Assembly (NCBI GenBank): GCA_002368175.1
Contig: AP018172.1
Coordinates: forward strand, 2,664,001 to 2,728,000
Length of the DNA stretch: 64,000 bases
Source: Calothrix sp. NIES-2098
GTDB taxonomy: Bacteria > Cyanobacteriota > Cyanobacteriia > Cyanobacteriales > Nostocaceae
Direction: 5' to 3'
The number at the start of each line of letters is the position of its first letter. Within the stretch, counting starts at the first letter, position 1. The notes under the pieces were generated by a model. That model saw only the letters and a list, made by a program, of their open reading frames with translations, made no database searches and was not told the origin of the DNA. A program made the translations under genes and the position numbers. Below, in pieces: positions 34,794 through 44,132 of the stretch.

Positions 34794-36209
34794 ATGCCAA
34801 ATACCATACCAAATACCATAGTTGCATCTCAGCTAATTAAGTCTCAGTTATACGACACAGGTAATATCAAAAATCGGCGCAAGTCTCCCCCTGGTTTGGG
34901 GTCGCAGTCTAATTTATTGATGGCTTGTTTTCTCAGCATTGGGTTAATGACAGCAAGTTGTGGTTCATCCCCAAAAGAAGCAGCTGATGCCCAATCTCAA
35001 GGCCCGAATGCTGCAAGACAAGGGGGTGGTGCAACACCTGTAGATGTGGCGATCGCCCGGACGGAAACTCTAGAAAAACAACCAGAGTATACAGGTACTA
35101 CGACACCATTTCGCACAGTGTCGTTGCGATCGCAAGTCGAAGCAAGGCTGTTAGCTTTAAATCTAGATGTTGGCGATCGCGTTAAGCAAGGGCAAAACAT
35201 AGGCCAATTAGATGATGTCTTGCTGTCAACAGACTTAAAGCAAGCCGAAGCAGAATTAGCATCTCTCAAATCAGAAGTAGCAAGAGCTACAAACCAAGTA
35301 AGTAATGCCCGCGCCCAAGTGGAAAGGGCGCGGCTAGAAGTAGTGCAAGCACAAGCAGACTCCCAACGCCAGCAGCAGCTAGTCAAAGAAGGTGCGATCG
35401 CCGAACAAACTGCCCAACAAGCACGCACCGAAGCGCAAACAGCCGCCCAAGCGCTACGGGCTGCTATTGAACAAGTGCGTACAGAACAGCAAGCAGTCGC
35501 CGCTGCCCAAGGTAGAGTAGTTGCCCAACAAGCAGTTGTTGCCCAAGCCAAAGAACGCCGATCCTATACACGGTTGACATCTCCCATCACTGGTGTCGTC
35601 ACCGAAAAAGTGACAGAACCGGGCAATTTGCTGCAAGCAGGCGGTGAAGTCTTGAAAATTGCTGACTTCAACCGTGTCAAAGTTGTCGTACAAGTTTCCG
35701 AATTAGAATTAGCCCAAATTCGGGTTGGGCAATCTGTGCAAGTTCGTTTGGATGCCTTTCCTAATCAAACATTAACTGGCAGAGTCACGCGCATTTCTCC
35801 TGCTGCTGATGCTACAGCCCGCTTGATACCTGTGGAAGTAGTGATTTCCAACAGCGACGGCAAAATTGGTAGCGGACTGCTAGCACGAGTCAATTTTGCC
35901 ACTCAAGTAGCACAGCGAGTAGTAGTACCGCAAATAGCTATTCAAAAAGAAGCCAGAAATAAAGCCTCTTCCCAAACCACAGTAACTAAAGAAGAGTCAG
36001 ACGACCAAAATGGGACTTTGTTTGTACTTACAAATGTGGAAGAAAAACCAAAAGTAGCTGCCCGTGCTGTAACTCTCGGCAAAAGGGCTGATGGCAAAGT
36101 CGAAATTTTATCTGGTTTACAACCAGGCGATCGCTATGTTATTCGCAGTGGTAAGCCATTAAAAGATGGGGACGCAGTGCGTCTTTCAATTATTTCCGAA
36201 AAATCTTAG
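34794..36209 (+). CDS. RND efflux periplasmic adaptor (membrane fusion lipoprotein)
   Basis: 471 residues from the ATG at 34794. It has a membrane-targeting segment ending in a lipobox-like LMTASC (Cys about 56), so it is likely a lipid-anchored HlyD/AcrA-type adaptor. It shows TVSLRSQVEARLLALNLDVG (biotinyl-lipoyl-like), a long coiled coil rich in Ala/Gln/Glu (about 115-250), and the second lipoyl half with LTSPITGVVTEKVTEPGNLL. It bridges the RND pump to an outer-membrane channel. The pump gene follows after a 139-base gap occupied by a MITE-like element. The cargo is unknown. Confidence 0.92.
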   Translation: MPNTIPNTIVASQLIKSQLYDTGNIKNRRKSPPGLGSQSNLLMACFLSIGLMTASCGSSPKEAADAQSQGPNAARQGGGATPVDVAIARTETLEKQPEYTGTTTPFRTVSLRSQVEARLLALNLDVGDRVKQGQNIGQLDDVLLSTDLKQAEAELASLKSEVARATNQVSNARAQVERARLEVVQAQADSQRQQQLVKEGAIAEQTAQQARTEAQTAAQALRAAIEQVRTEQQAVAAAQGRVVAQQAVVAQAKERRSYTRLTSPITGVVTEKVTEPGNLLQAGGEVLKIADFNRVKVVVQVSELELAQIRVGQSVQVRLDAFPNQTLTGRVTRISPAADATARLIPVEVVISNSDGKIGSGLLARVNFATQVAQRVVVPQIAIQKEARNKASSQTTVTKEESDDQNGTLFVLTNVEEKPKVAARAVTLGKRADGKVEILSGLQPGDRYVIRSGKPLKDGDAVRLSIISEKS

Positions 36210-36228
36210 TCAACCCTGATGGGGAATC

Positions 36229-36316
36229 ATACCAAGTTGCAATTAAAGATTGTATCTGTCATTGCGATCGCAACAGGCTCCGTGAAGGAAAGCAATCTCA
36301 CTATGCAACTTAGTAT
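36229..36316. mobile_element. MITE-like element inside the RND operon
   Basis: An 88-bp block bounded by ATACCAAGTTGCA (36229-36241) and TGCAACTTAGTAT (36304-36316), which are inverted repeats matching at 12 of 13 positions. It contains GTCATTGCGATCGCAAC and GGAAAGCAATCTCA, resembling the palindromic element at 56159-56233. It carries no ORF. The size and terminal repeats fit a non-autonomous transposon; the ends resemble, from memory, those of Nostoc mobile elements. Confidence 0.65.
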
Positions 36317-36348
36317 CAACAGTAATTTTTGAAGAATAAATTAGAAAG

Positions 36349-39300
36349 ATGCAGCAGGTAAACAACAGCAGCGGATTTAGTGTTAGCGCTATCTCCATCC
36401 GCCAGCACATTGGCACACTCATGCTCACTTTGGCAGTGATAGTTTTAGGTTTCTTTTTTATCGTTAAGTTACCCGTAGATTTACTGCCCTCAATTACCTA
36501 TCCTCGGATTGGCGTGCGGGTACAAGCTCCTGGTGTCTCCCCAGAGGTAGCAGTTGATGAAGTCACTAAACCCCTAGAAGAAGCCTTTTCTGCAACAGAG
36601 GGAGTGATACAGGTTTTTTCTCAAACACGTGAAGGACAGATCAGTTTAGATTTGTACTTCCAACCAGGGGGAAATATTGACCAAGCATTGAATGATGCGA
36701 CAGCGGCTTTTAATAGAGCTAGAAGTACCTTACCAGACACTATTGAAGAACCCCGCTTATTTAAAGTCGATCCTTCCCAGCTACCTGTTTATGAATTGGC
36801 ATTAACCTCACCATCCTTACAAGGTGTGGATTTGAGAGTTTTTGCCGAAGAAGAACTAGCCCGTGAACTCGGTGTTGTACCTGGAGTTGCGGGGGTAGAC
36901 GTATCCGGCGGAGTGCAAGAAGAAGTCAGGGTCAATATAGATTTAGATCGCTTGCAAGCTTTAGGTGTAGGTTTAACTGATGTCTTAGATGAACTGAGAG
37001 ACCGTAATCTAGATGTTTCTGGCGGTCGAATTTTAGGTCGGAATTCAGAACCTTTAACCAGGACAGTTGGACGTTTCCAAAATGCTAATGAAATCAGAAA
37101 TTTGTCGTTTGAGGTATCCTCTACTCCAGCTGCTAACTCAACCATCAGTTCCCCATCCACAGCACCCAAGCGCCGCGTTTATTTGCGGGACTTTGCCGAA
37201 GTTATTGATGGTTCAGAACAACAACGAGTTTACGTCCAACTCAACGGCGAAGAGGCAGTAAAAGTTAGTATTCAAAAGCAGCCGGATGCGAACACGATTA
37301 GCGTTGTTGATGGTGTAAAAAAACGTTTAGAAGAACTGCGGAAATCTGGTGTCGTTCCGGAAGGGACAATTCTGACACCTACTTTAGATGAGTCGCGCTT
37401 TATCCGCAATTCCATCTCCAATGTGACTAGTTCTGGTTTGGTTGGGACGCTACTAGCTGCGATCGCAGTTTTACTATTTCTTGGTTCCCTAAGACAAACT
37501 TTTATCATTGTCCTTGCCATTCCCTTAGCAACTCTTGCTGCAATTATCTTGATGGGGCTGTTTGGCTTATCGCTTAACGTTTTTAGTTTGGGCGGTTTGG
37601 CGCTGGGTGTAGGTATTGTAGTAGACAACTCCATCGTTATGTTGGAAAACATTGCCGAAGGCGCGGGGATGACTCCGGGTAAAGACTCAAAAACCCGCTT
37701 GAGTCAAGGTCAATTAATTTCCCAAGCCGAACAAAGTAGTCAAGAAGTAGAATCAGCGCTCATCGCTTCCACTAGTACAAACTTGGTAGCCGTCTTGCCA
37801 TTTCTACTAATTGGTGGCTTTATCGCCTTACTATTCAATGAATTAATTCTCACCATCACTTTTTCTGTAGCCGCCTCAATATTAATTGCGGTGACTGTTG
37901 TTCCTATGCTCGCTTCTCGGATGTTGGGATGGCGATTTTCTAGCCGTTTAAGTGAATTTTGGCTGTTACGACAATTTAATCGCCGTTTTGATGCTGCTAC
38001 AGGGGGATATGGTCGGTTTTTGGCTGGGATATTGCGTTGGCGATTAATAACAGTTGGGTTAGTGCTGCTTCTATTCGGCGGTAGTAGTTTGTGGATGGCT
38101 CCCCAAATTCCGCAAGAAATTCTCCCACGCATCAATACCGGACAAGCAAACTTAAATGCTCAATTTCCGCCTGGTACTCCTCTAGAAACTAACCGCAAAG
38201 TCATGAATGCGGTGAACGAAATTCTCCGCAACCAACCAGAAACCGAATATGTCTTTTCGACAATTGGTGGCGCTCTGTTTGGCAATACTACCAATGCTAA
38301 TCCACTGCGGGGTTCTAGCAACATTACCCTCAAACAAGGTACTGATGTCGAAGCTTATACCGAACGTGTCACCCAGGAGTTTAATAAGCTGAATTTAGCA
38401 GGAATTCGCCTGCGCCTTGCTCCCGGTCAAGTCAGAGGTTTAATTCTCAATAACTCTCCTGTACGCGGTGCGGATGTTGACGTAATTCTTCAGGGAAATA
38501 ATGCAGAGACATTACAACAAGCCGGGCGTCAAGTATTAGCAGCCTTAGAAGAACAAGCCACCTTAGCGAGATTTCGTCCCGATGCTGATGACCGTCAACC
38601 AGAAGTTCAGATTCGTCCTGACTGGGAGCGAGTTGCAGCTTTAGGGCTAACTACTCAAGAGATTGGCGATACAATTCAAACTGCGATCGAAGGTAGCGTA
38701 CCAACTCAACTACAACGTGGAAATCGTTTAGTAGATGTACGAGTACAGTTAAATGAAAGTTCTGTACAGGAACCTTCGCAATTAGAAAGATTGCCTTTAT
38801 TTGTCGAGAACAATCGCCAAGTCCGCTTGAGCGATGTGGCTAAAATTGTCGAAGCTCAAGCACCTGGAGAAGTTCAAAGAATTAATCAACGTCAGGTTTT
38901 CCTAATTGCTGGTAACTTGAGTGAAGGTGCAAGTCTGAGTGATGCCCTAGCACAGGTAAATAACGTGCTAAATAATTTAGATTTACCTGAGGGTATCAGT
39001 ATTTTGCCCAGTTCAGCCGTTGAATCTAATCAACAACTGCAAAACTCACTACAACTTTTAGGAGGATTAGCTACCTTTTTAGTCTTCGTCGTCATGGCGG
39101 TGCAATACAATTCCCTGATTGACCCCTTGGTAATCATGTTTACAATTCCCTTGGCATTAGCTGGGGGTATTTTCGGTCTTTACATTACCAAAACAGCCAT
39201 TGGCGCAACTGTCATCGTTGGCGCAGTTTTGTTAGTAGGTATTGTTGTTAACAATGCCATCATCATGGTTGAACTGGCAAATCAAATTCTGGAAAGAGAG

Positions 39301-39594
39301 AAAGTTGACCGGAAAACGGCGATTTTAAAAGCTGCGCCGCAACGCTTGCGACCAGTATTAATGACGACAATAACTACTGTTTTAGGAATGTTTCCCTTAG
39401 CTTTAGGAATTGGTGAAGGTTCAGAATTTTTGCAACCTCTGGGTGTAGTAGTTTTTTCGGGTTTGTCTTTAGCTACAGTGCTGACTCTGTTTATTATTCC
39501 TTGTTTTTATACTCTGCTACACGATATTTTCGATTGGGGTTGGATGAAGCCAATTTTTCTGCGACTGGATTTATTGCGGAAAAATTTTTACTAA
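36349..39594 (+). CDS. RND multidrug/solute efflux pump (AcrB-type)
   Basis: 1081 residues, normal for an RND inner-membrane pump. Expected architecture is visible: the first span (GTLMLTLAVIVLGFFFIVKL), a large periplasmic loop, a multi-span block with LGGLALGVGIVVDNSIVMLE (about residues 413-432, the proton-relay helix with one Asp), a second periplasmic loop and a final multi-span block ending near FFIIP-type LTLFIIPCFYTLL. It works as a trimer with the upstream adaptor and an outer-membrane TolC-like channel; no channel gene is adjacent. The substrate is unknown. Confidence 0.94.
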   Translation: MQQVNNSSGFSVSAISIRQHIGTLMLTLAVIVLGFFFIVKLPVDLLPSITYPRIGVRVQAPGVSPEVAVDEVTKPLEEAFSATEGVIQVFSQTREGQISLDLYFQPGGNIDQALNDATAAFNRARSTLPDTIEEPRLFKVDPSQLPVYELALTSPSLQGVDLRVFAEEELARELGVVPGVAGVDVSGGVQEEVRVNIDLDRLQALGVGLTDVLDELRDRNLDVSGGRILGRNSEPLTRTVGRFQNANEIRNLSFEVSSTPAANSTISSPSTAPKRRVYLRDFAEVIDGSEQQRVYVQLNGEEAVKVSIQKQPDANTISVVDGVKKRLEELRKSGVVPEGTILTPTLDESRFIRNSISNVTSSGLVGTLLAAIAVLLFLGSLRQTFIIVLAIPLATLAAIILMGLFGLSLNVFSLGGLALGVGIVVDNSIVMLENIAEGAGMTPGKDSKTRLSQGQLISQAEQSSQEVESALIASTSTNLVAVLPFLLIGGFIALLFNELILTITFSVAASILIAVTVVPMLASRMLGWRFSSRLSEFWLLRQFNRRFDAATGGYGRFLAGILRWRLITVGLVLLLFGGSSLWMAPQIPQEILPRINTGQANLNAQFPPGTPLETNRKVMNAVNEILRNQPETEYVFSTIGGALFGNTTNANPLRGSSNITLKQGTDVEAYTERVTQEFNKLNLAGIRLRLAPGQVRGLILNNSPVRGADVDVILQGNNAETLQQAGRQVLAALEEQATLARFRPDADDRQPEVQIRPDWERVAALGLTTQEIGDTIQTAIEGSVPTQLQRGNRLVDVRVQLNESSVQEPSQLERLPLFVENNRQVRLSDVAKIVEAQAPGEVQRINQRQVFLIAGNLSEGASLSDALAQVNNVLNNLDLPEGISILPSSAVESNQQLQNSLQLLGGLATFLVFVVMAVQYNSLIDPLVIMFTIPLALAGGIFGLYITKTAIGATVIVGAVLLVGIVVNNAIIMVELANQILEREKVDRKTAILKAAPQRLRPVLMTTITTVLGMFPLALGIGEGSEFLQPLGVVVFSGLSLATVLTLFIIPCFYTLLHDIFDWGWMKPIFLRLDLLRKNFY

Positions 39595-39629
39595 ATTCTC
39601 ACTAGTGCTGAATCCAAGTTTGAACATTA

Positions 39630-39663
39630 AACCACAGATAAATATTGGTATTTATCTGTGGTT
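39630..39663 (+). terminator. Intrinsic terminator after the RND pump
   Basis: AACCACAGATAAATA and TATTTATCTGTGGTT form a perfect 15-bp stem around TTGG, followed by ATTTTTTG. It lies 35 bases after the pump stop and serves the plus-strand operon; the minus-strand glycosyltransferase ends nearby at 39758. Confidence 0.92.
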
Positions 39664-39757
39664 ATTTTTTGTCAGATTAGGATTTCTGCAACCGATAGAA
39701 CGCCTAAAGCTCTATGCAATAAATTTTTTTCAATCCAAAATGTATGATACTTGTCCG

Positions 39758-40711
39758 CTATCCCAAACTAGTATTAATCAACACCAACTTTTGCAAATAA
39801 GAATTAGAGCGATTTAAACGGCGAGAGAAGACAGCAGTCACTAAAAGCCACCAAGCAACAGGAGAAAAAATCGCTGGATATACCATAGTCAGAAATAGCT
39901 TTAGCTGTCCTTGCTTCAATGCCACCAAAGACCAGTGTAGTCTGAGATAATTTTTGGTATTCTCAAACTTGGGCAGATGCGATCGGTGCTTTTGATCGAC
40001 TAAAGCGTAAATCTTCTCCTTCATCAAAATATTTGTCTCTAACCGTTTAAAAAGAGAGAACTTTTGATTGTAAGCACCAGGCCAAATTGTGCGGTAAGCA
40101 AGACATTGATTTAGAAAGATAGCATCGCCAAACTGAGCAATGCGTATCCAAGAATCAATGTCATCACAGTTAGCATCCAGATGGGAATCCCAACCACCTG
40201 TTTGCAAAAAAGCGTCGCGATGACAAGCTACTTGAACAGGGGTACCAAAAGGTACAAGCTCTAAGAGCATACCGTAATGAATATCAGCTTGGGGAATATA
40301 AAAAGCTAACCCCGGGCCAAATTCTGTGGTACGGCTGAGTTCAACTTCATTACTATCTACTTGAGCCGCAATACAAGAACAGATGACAGCAGTAGGATGA
40401 AGTGAGATAACCTTTGCCATCTCTTCTAGACAATTGGGAGCAAGGTAGTCGTCATCATCCAAAAATTTAATCCAGTCGCCGCTAGCTTTTTCAACTCCTG
40501 CATTTACCGTAGCAGCATGACCTTTGTTCGCTTCGTTGCGATGATAAACAACAGAGTTACCTAAGCTTTTGAGATAAGTTTCAGTTTCATCAGATGAACA
40601 GTCATCAGCAACCACGACTTCACAGGGAATGGTTTGCTTCAGAACTGAGTCAATTGCTCGGCGCAGTAAGTTTACGCGATTGTAAGTAGTAATAACAACA
40701 CTGAACTTCAT
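39758..40711 (-). CDS. Glycosyltransferase family 2
   Basis: 317 residues. GT-A fold start MKFSVVITTYNRVNLLRRAI, nucleotide-sugar residues VVADDCSSDETETYL and the DDDDY metal motif in GDWIKFLDDDDYLAPNCLEE (about residues 85-104). A hydrophobic segment near the C-terminus (LFLTMVYPAIFSPVAWWLLV) may attach it to the membrane. The acceptor is unknown; typical roles are exopolysaccharide or cell-envelope glycan synthesis. It stands alone on the minus strand. Confidence 0.93.
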   Translation of the reverse strand: MKFSVVITTYNRVNLLRRAIDSVLKQTIPCEVVVADDCSSDETETYLKSLGNSVVYHRNEANKGHAATVNAGVEKASGDWIKFLDDDDYLAPNCLEEMAKVISLHPTAVICSCIAAQVDSNEVELSRTTEFGPGLAFYIPQADIHYGMLLELVPFGTPVQVACHRDAFLQTGGWDSHLDANCDDIDSWIRIAQFGDAIFLNQCLAYRTIWPGAYNQKFSLFKRLETNILMKEKIYALVDQKHRSHLPKFENTKNYLRLHWSLVALKQGQLKLFLTMVYPAIFSPVAWWLLVTAVFSRRLNRSNSYLQKLVLINTSLG

Positions 40712-40942
40712 ATTTTAACAGTAATTAGTTGGGGATTTAGTTCCGCAAATTCTTTAGGAAGAAGGAGTCTAGACAAATTTTGGGCTAAAGAATCAAACCC
40801 AAGGCTAAGTTAGGTAAAACACAATCAATATAGAGTTACCAATTACACCAGTTATAACCTCGTAATTTTGTATTTCCAATCACTGGACTGTCAGGGTGAA
40901 ATAGATTTATGATTAACGATCGTGAGTTTTTGAAAGTAGACA

Positions 40943-41305
40943 ATGAACGCTCAAGAAATCATCCGTTCCATTGAAGCGGAACAACTAAAATCGAATCTGC
41001 CCGAAATTTATGTAGGCGATACAGTAAAAGTCGGCGTCAAGATTAAAGAAGGCGATAAATACCGCGTCCAACCCTACGAAGGTGTAGTAATTGCCAAACG
41101 TAATGGCGGTATCAATGAAACAATTACAGTCCGTCGCGTATTTCAAGGCGTAGGCGTAGAACGGGTATTTCTACTGCATTCACCTCGGATTGACAGCATC
41201 AAGGTTATGCGTCGCGGTAAGGTAAGACGTGCGAAGCTCTACTATCTGCGCCAACGTGTGGGTAAAGCGACCCGGATCAAGCAACGCTTCGATCGCGCTT
41301 TGTAA
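40943..41305 (+). CDS. rplS: 50S ribosomal protein L19
   Basis: 120 residues, the bacterial L19 length. It sits at the 30S-50S interface. Family motifs: NLPEIYVGDTVKVGVKIKEG, RVQPYEGVVIAKRNGGINET, and the C-terminal VRRAKLYYLRQRVGKATRIK. It precedes tRNA-Trp and secE and is ended by a small hairpin (41344-41359). Confidence 0.98.
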   Translation: MNAQEIIRSIEAEQLKSNLPEIYVGDTVKVGVKIKEGDKYRVQPYEGVVIAKRNGGINETITVRRVFQGVGVERVFLLHSPRIDSIKVMRRGKVRRAKLYYLRQRVGKATRIKQRFDRAL

Positions 41306-41343
41306 TTTGCGCTTACAAGTATGGGAGAAGCCTTAAAATAAAA

Positions 41344-41359
41344 AGCGGCATCTGCCGCT
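41344..41359 (+). terminator. Probable terminator after rplS
   Basis: AGCGGCA TC TGCCGCT forms a GC-rich 7-bp hairpin 39 bases after the rplS stop. The following sequence (GACTTGCTTTCT) has only a weak T-run, so termination may be partial. It separates rplS from tRNA-Trp. Confidence 0.6.
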
Positions 41360-41456
41360 GACTTGCTTTCTAAACAAAATTAAGGTAATATCAGATTCTG
41401 ATTTGCGTTAAACTAAAAGTAAGTTTAGCGCGATCGCTGAATCCAAGACAGCTTGT

Positions 41457-41529
41457 GCGCTCTTAGTTCAGTTGGTAGAACGCAGGTCTCCAAAACCTGA
41501 TGTCGGGGGTTCAAGTCCTCCAGGGCGCG
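41457..41529 (+). tRNA. tRNA-Trp (anticodon CCA)
   Basis: 73 nt folding as a tRNA: acceptor GCGCTCT pairs with AGGGCGC, the D-arm has AGTTCAGTTGGTAGAACG, the anticodon stem-loop CAGGTCTCCAAAACCTG puts CCA in the anticodon position, and the T-arm is GGGGGTTCAAGTCCTCC. No 3' CCA is encoded, which is common in cyanobacteria. The order tRNA-Trp, secE, nusG, rplK is typical of the phylum. Confidence 0.97.
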
Positions 41530-41719
41530 CTCAAAAGCAAAAAATCTAGCCCGAAATAGCAAGACAGCTGCTATATTAGCAGTTAGTATTGATGATTTCG
41601 GGTATAATTATTTTGCAGCTTTTTTGCTTCCAGATTTTAAGTTGGGATTGAGTCAAGCTGTAAACCTGAATCAAAATTAGCAGCGTCTAGCTGTCAAAAA
41701 AACGGGGGGATAAACGGCT

Positions 41720-41941
41720 GTGGCCAAAAAAAATGAAGCGGAAATCCCAGAAAACACAAATGGGTCAGCCTTAAATAACTTTATTCAAGGAACTAAAGAA
41801 GAACTTGAAAAAGTGGTCTGGCCAAGTCGCAAACAACTGGTGAGCGAATCAGCAGCTGTTTTGTTAATGGTGACACTCTCCGCATCTTTGATTTATTTGG
41901 TTGATGGATTGTTTGGCTGGGCAGCAAAACAGGTGTTCTGA
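41720..41941 (+). CDS. secE: Preprotein translocase subunit SecE
   Basis: 73 residues from GTG 41720 with GGGGGGA upstream. The conserved amphipathic helix and single span are visible (FIQGTKEELEKVVWPSRKQL, then SAAVLLMVTLSASLIYLVDG). It clamps SecY in the protein-export channel. The stop codon overlaps the nusG start by one base. Confidence 0.95.
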   Translation: MAKKNEAEIPENTNGSALNNFIQGTKEELEKVVWPSRKQLVSESAAVLLMVTLSASLIYLVDGLFGWAAKQVF

Positions 41942-42573
41942 TGACTTTTGCAACAGAAGAACCACGCGACTCAACGTTGCAGTCAGAGGAAGCCGCAGAA
42001 GCAGCACTGAAAGAAGCGCGGTGGTATGCGGTGCAAGTAGCCTCAGGCTGTGAAAAGCGCGTTAAAACAAACTTGGAGCAGCGCATCCAAACCTTTGATG
42101 TGGCTGACAAAATTATCCAAGTCGAAATTCCGCACACGCCAGCGGTAAAAATCCGTAAAGATGGCAGTCGTCAGCATACAGAGGAAAAAGTTTTCCCTGG
42201 TTACGTGCTGGTGAGGATGATCCTGAATGATGATACGTGGCAGGTAGTACGCAACACCTCTCATGTAATTAATTTTGTGGGAGCAGAACAAAAACGGGGC
42301 AGCGGTAAAGGTCGCGGTCACGTGAAGCCAGTACCCCTGGGTCATTCAGAAGTTGAACGTATATTCAAACAAACTAGCGAACAAGAACCAGTAGTCAAAA
42401 TTGACATGGCGACTGGTGATAAGATAGTTGTGCTTTCTGGGCCGTTTAAAGACTTTGAAGGCGAGGTTATTGAAGTTTCTCCAGAACGGAGTAAGCTCAA
42501 AGCCTTGTTGTCGATTTTTGGACGAGATACACCAGTAGAGTTGGAATTTAATCAGGTAGAGAAACAGAGCTAA
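41941..42573 (+). CDS. nusG: Transcription termination/antitermination factor NusG
   Basis: 210 residues. The NGN domain is at about 25-145 (EARWYAVQVASGCEKRVKTN and EEKVFPGYVLVRMILNDDTW) and the KOW domain at the end (MATGDKIVVLSGPFKDFEGE). It binds RNA polymerase and links it to ribosomes or Rho. The ATG at 41941 shares its A with the secE stop, so the two genes are translationally coupled. rplK starts seven bases after its stop. Confidence 0.97.
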   Translation: MTFATEEPRDSTLQSEEAAEAALKEARWYAVQVASGCEKRVKTNLEQRIQTFDVADKIIQVEIPHTPAVKIRKDGSRQHTEEKVFPGYVLVRMILNDDTWQVVRNTSHVINFVGAEQKRGSGKGRGHVKPVPLGHSEVERIFKQTSEQEPVVKIDMATGDKIVVLSGPFKDFEGEVIEVSPERSKLKALLSIFGRDTPVELEFNQVEKQS

Positions 42574-42579
42574 ATAAAA

Positions 42580-43005
42580 ATGGCAAAGAAAGTAGTAGCG
42601 GTCATTAAACTGGCCCTGAATGCTGGAAAAGCCAACCCAGCACCGCCAGTTGGCCCTGCTTTGGGTCAACATGGCGTTAACATCATGATGTTCTGCAAAG
42701 AGTACAACGCCAAAACAGCAGACCAAGCTGGGATGGTAATTCCTGTAGAAATTTCGGTTTATGAAGACCGGAGTTTTACATTTGTACTCAAGACCCCACC
42801 CGCATCAGTACTGATTCGCAAGGCAGCAAAGATTGAGCGCGGCTCAAATGAACCCAACAAAAAGAAAGTTGGGAAGATTACTAGAGCGCAATTACAAGAG
42901 ATTGCTCAAACTAAACTACCCGACCTCAACGCCAACGACATCGAAGCGGCGATGAAGATCGTGGAAGGTACTGCGAAAAATATGGGCGTTACCATAGCAG
43001 ATTAG
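42580..43005 (+). CDS. rplK: 50S ribosomal protein L11
   Basis: 141 residues. Motifs: KLALNAGKANPAPPVGPALG and GVNIMMFCKEYNAKTADQAG at the N-terminus, and the C-terminal RNA-binding part ending in KIVEGTAKNMGVTI. It forms the GTPase-associated centre with L10 and L7/L12. The gap to rplA (130 bases) contains a tandem TTAGTCA repeat. Confidence 0.98.
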   Translation: MAKKVVAVIKLALNAGKANPAPPVGPALGQHGVNIMMFCKEYNAKTADQAGMVIPVEISVYEDRSFTFVLKTPPASVLIRKAAKIERGSNEPNKKKVGKITRAQLQEIAQTKLPDLNANDIEAAMKIVEGTAKNMGVTIAD

Positions 43006-43035
43006 TCATTAGTCATTAGTCATTGGTCATTAGTA
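43002..43035. repeat. Short tandem heptamer repeat (STRR type)
   Basis: TTAGTCATTAGTCATTAGTC and the following ATTGGTCATTAGT form four to five copies of a 7-base unit TTAGTCA. Such heptamer tandem repeats are characteristic of heterocystous cyanobacteria. A shorter copy lies at about 24412-24430. It begins inside the rplK stop codon region. Confidence 0.8.
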
Positions 43036-43135
43036 AAAGAAGAAATACAAATGACACAGGACAAATGACAACTGACAACAGACAAAAATTTATCGGGGGA
43101 GAGGCAAAGCTTCGGAATTACCCCAGGAGAGAAAA

Positions 43136-43852
43136 ATGGCAAAAAAAATATCACGCCGCTTGCAGGCCTTGCAAGAGAAAGTAGAAGATAAAGATTATGC
43201 ACCCTTAGAGGCGCTAGCTCTGCTGAAAGAAACAGCAACAGCTAAATTCCCCGAAGCCGCCGAAGCGCATATTCGCTTAGGGATCGATCCAAAGTATACA
43301 GACCAACAATTGCGGACAACGGTAGCGCTGCCCAAAGGTACAGGACAAGAGGTACGGGTGGCAGTAATTGCTAGAGGTGAAAAAGTTACTGAAGCAAGCA
43401 ATGCTGGTGCGGATGTCGTTGGTTCAGAAGAGCTGATTGACGAGATCCAAAAAGGCAGAATGGATTTTGACAAACTCATCGCTACACCCGATGTTATGCC
43501 ACAGGTAGCGAAGCTGGGTAAATTGCTGGGGCCTAGAGGCTTGATGCCATCACCTAAAGGTGGTACGGTGACATTTGACATCGCCAGTGCGATCGCAGAA
43601 TTTAAAGCTGGTAAATTAGAATTCCGTGCCGATCGGACAGGCATTGTCCATGTTATGTTTGGTAAGGCATCCTTCTCGCCAGAAGATTTGTTAGTTAACC
43701 TGAAGGCGTTGCAAGAGACCATCGATCGCAATCGTCCTTCCGGAGCCAAAGGTCGTTATTGGCGCACAGTGTACGTGTCTGCCACAATGGGGCCATCAAT
43801 TAAAGTCGATATCAGTGCCCTACGGGATTTGAAACTGACCGAAGCAGCATAA
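43136..43852 (+). CDS. rplA: 50S ribosomal protein L1
   Basis: 238 residues. L1 motifs: SRRLQALQEKVEDKDYAPLE, DKLIATPDVMPQVAKLGKLL then GPRGLMPSPKGGTVTFD, and the C-terminal GRYWRTVYVSATMGPSIKVD. It binds 23S rRNA at the E-site stalk and can repress its own operon. The start has AGGAGAG just upstream (43124-43130). The L10 leader follows. Confidence 0.98.
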   Translation: MAKKISRRLQALQEKVEDKDYAPLEALALLKETATAKFPEAAEAHIRLGIDPKYTDQQLRTTVALPKGTGQEVRVAVIARGEKVTEASNAGADVVGSEELIDEIQKGRMDFDKLIATPDVMPQVAKLGKLLGPRGLMPSPKGGTVTFDIASAIAEFKAGKLEFRADRTGIVHVMFGKASFSPEDLLVNLKALQETIDRNRPSGAKGRYWRTVYVSATMGPSIKVDISALRDLKLTEAA

Positions 43853-43913
43853 TTTTTGTCAATAGTCATGTGTAACAGCACGGGACTAATAACAAAAGAC
43901 AAAATTCAATAGA

Positions 43914-44060
43914 CAAAGCCGGAGACAGCAGGAGCCAATGGCTTAAATTTCCTGCCGAGGTTAAAGCTCTAAATTGCCTGAAGTAGCACCCATGAGGGAT
44001 TAGTTACTGTGGCAACAAGAGTCTTACTACTAAACCCCGGCCGCAAAAGCTGGGGTTTAT
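43914..44060 (+). promoter_or_regulatory. Ribosomal protein L10 leader
   Basis: A structured leader between rplA and rplJ. GCCGGAGACAGCAGGAGCCA faces CCTGCCGAGGTTAAAGCT, giving the GCAGG/CCTGC pairing with a purine-rich internal loop where L10-(L12)4 binds. Downstream, AAACCCCGGC and GCTGGGGTTT (44032-44058) form a strong hairpin ending in TTTATTGTTT, fitting an attenuator. Excess L10 would stabilise the leader and reduce rplJ-rplL expression. Confidence 0.8.
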
Positions 44061-44132
44061 TGTTTGGGTTGGTCAGAACAAAACGCACAAGTAGGGAAAA
44101 TCGATGATTTTGCCCTAGGAGGTGAAATAAAC

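Noticed and set aside
39605..39817. Plus-strand ORF after the RND pump
   Set aside because: It runs through a strong terminator hairpin and overlaps the glycosyltransferase end.
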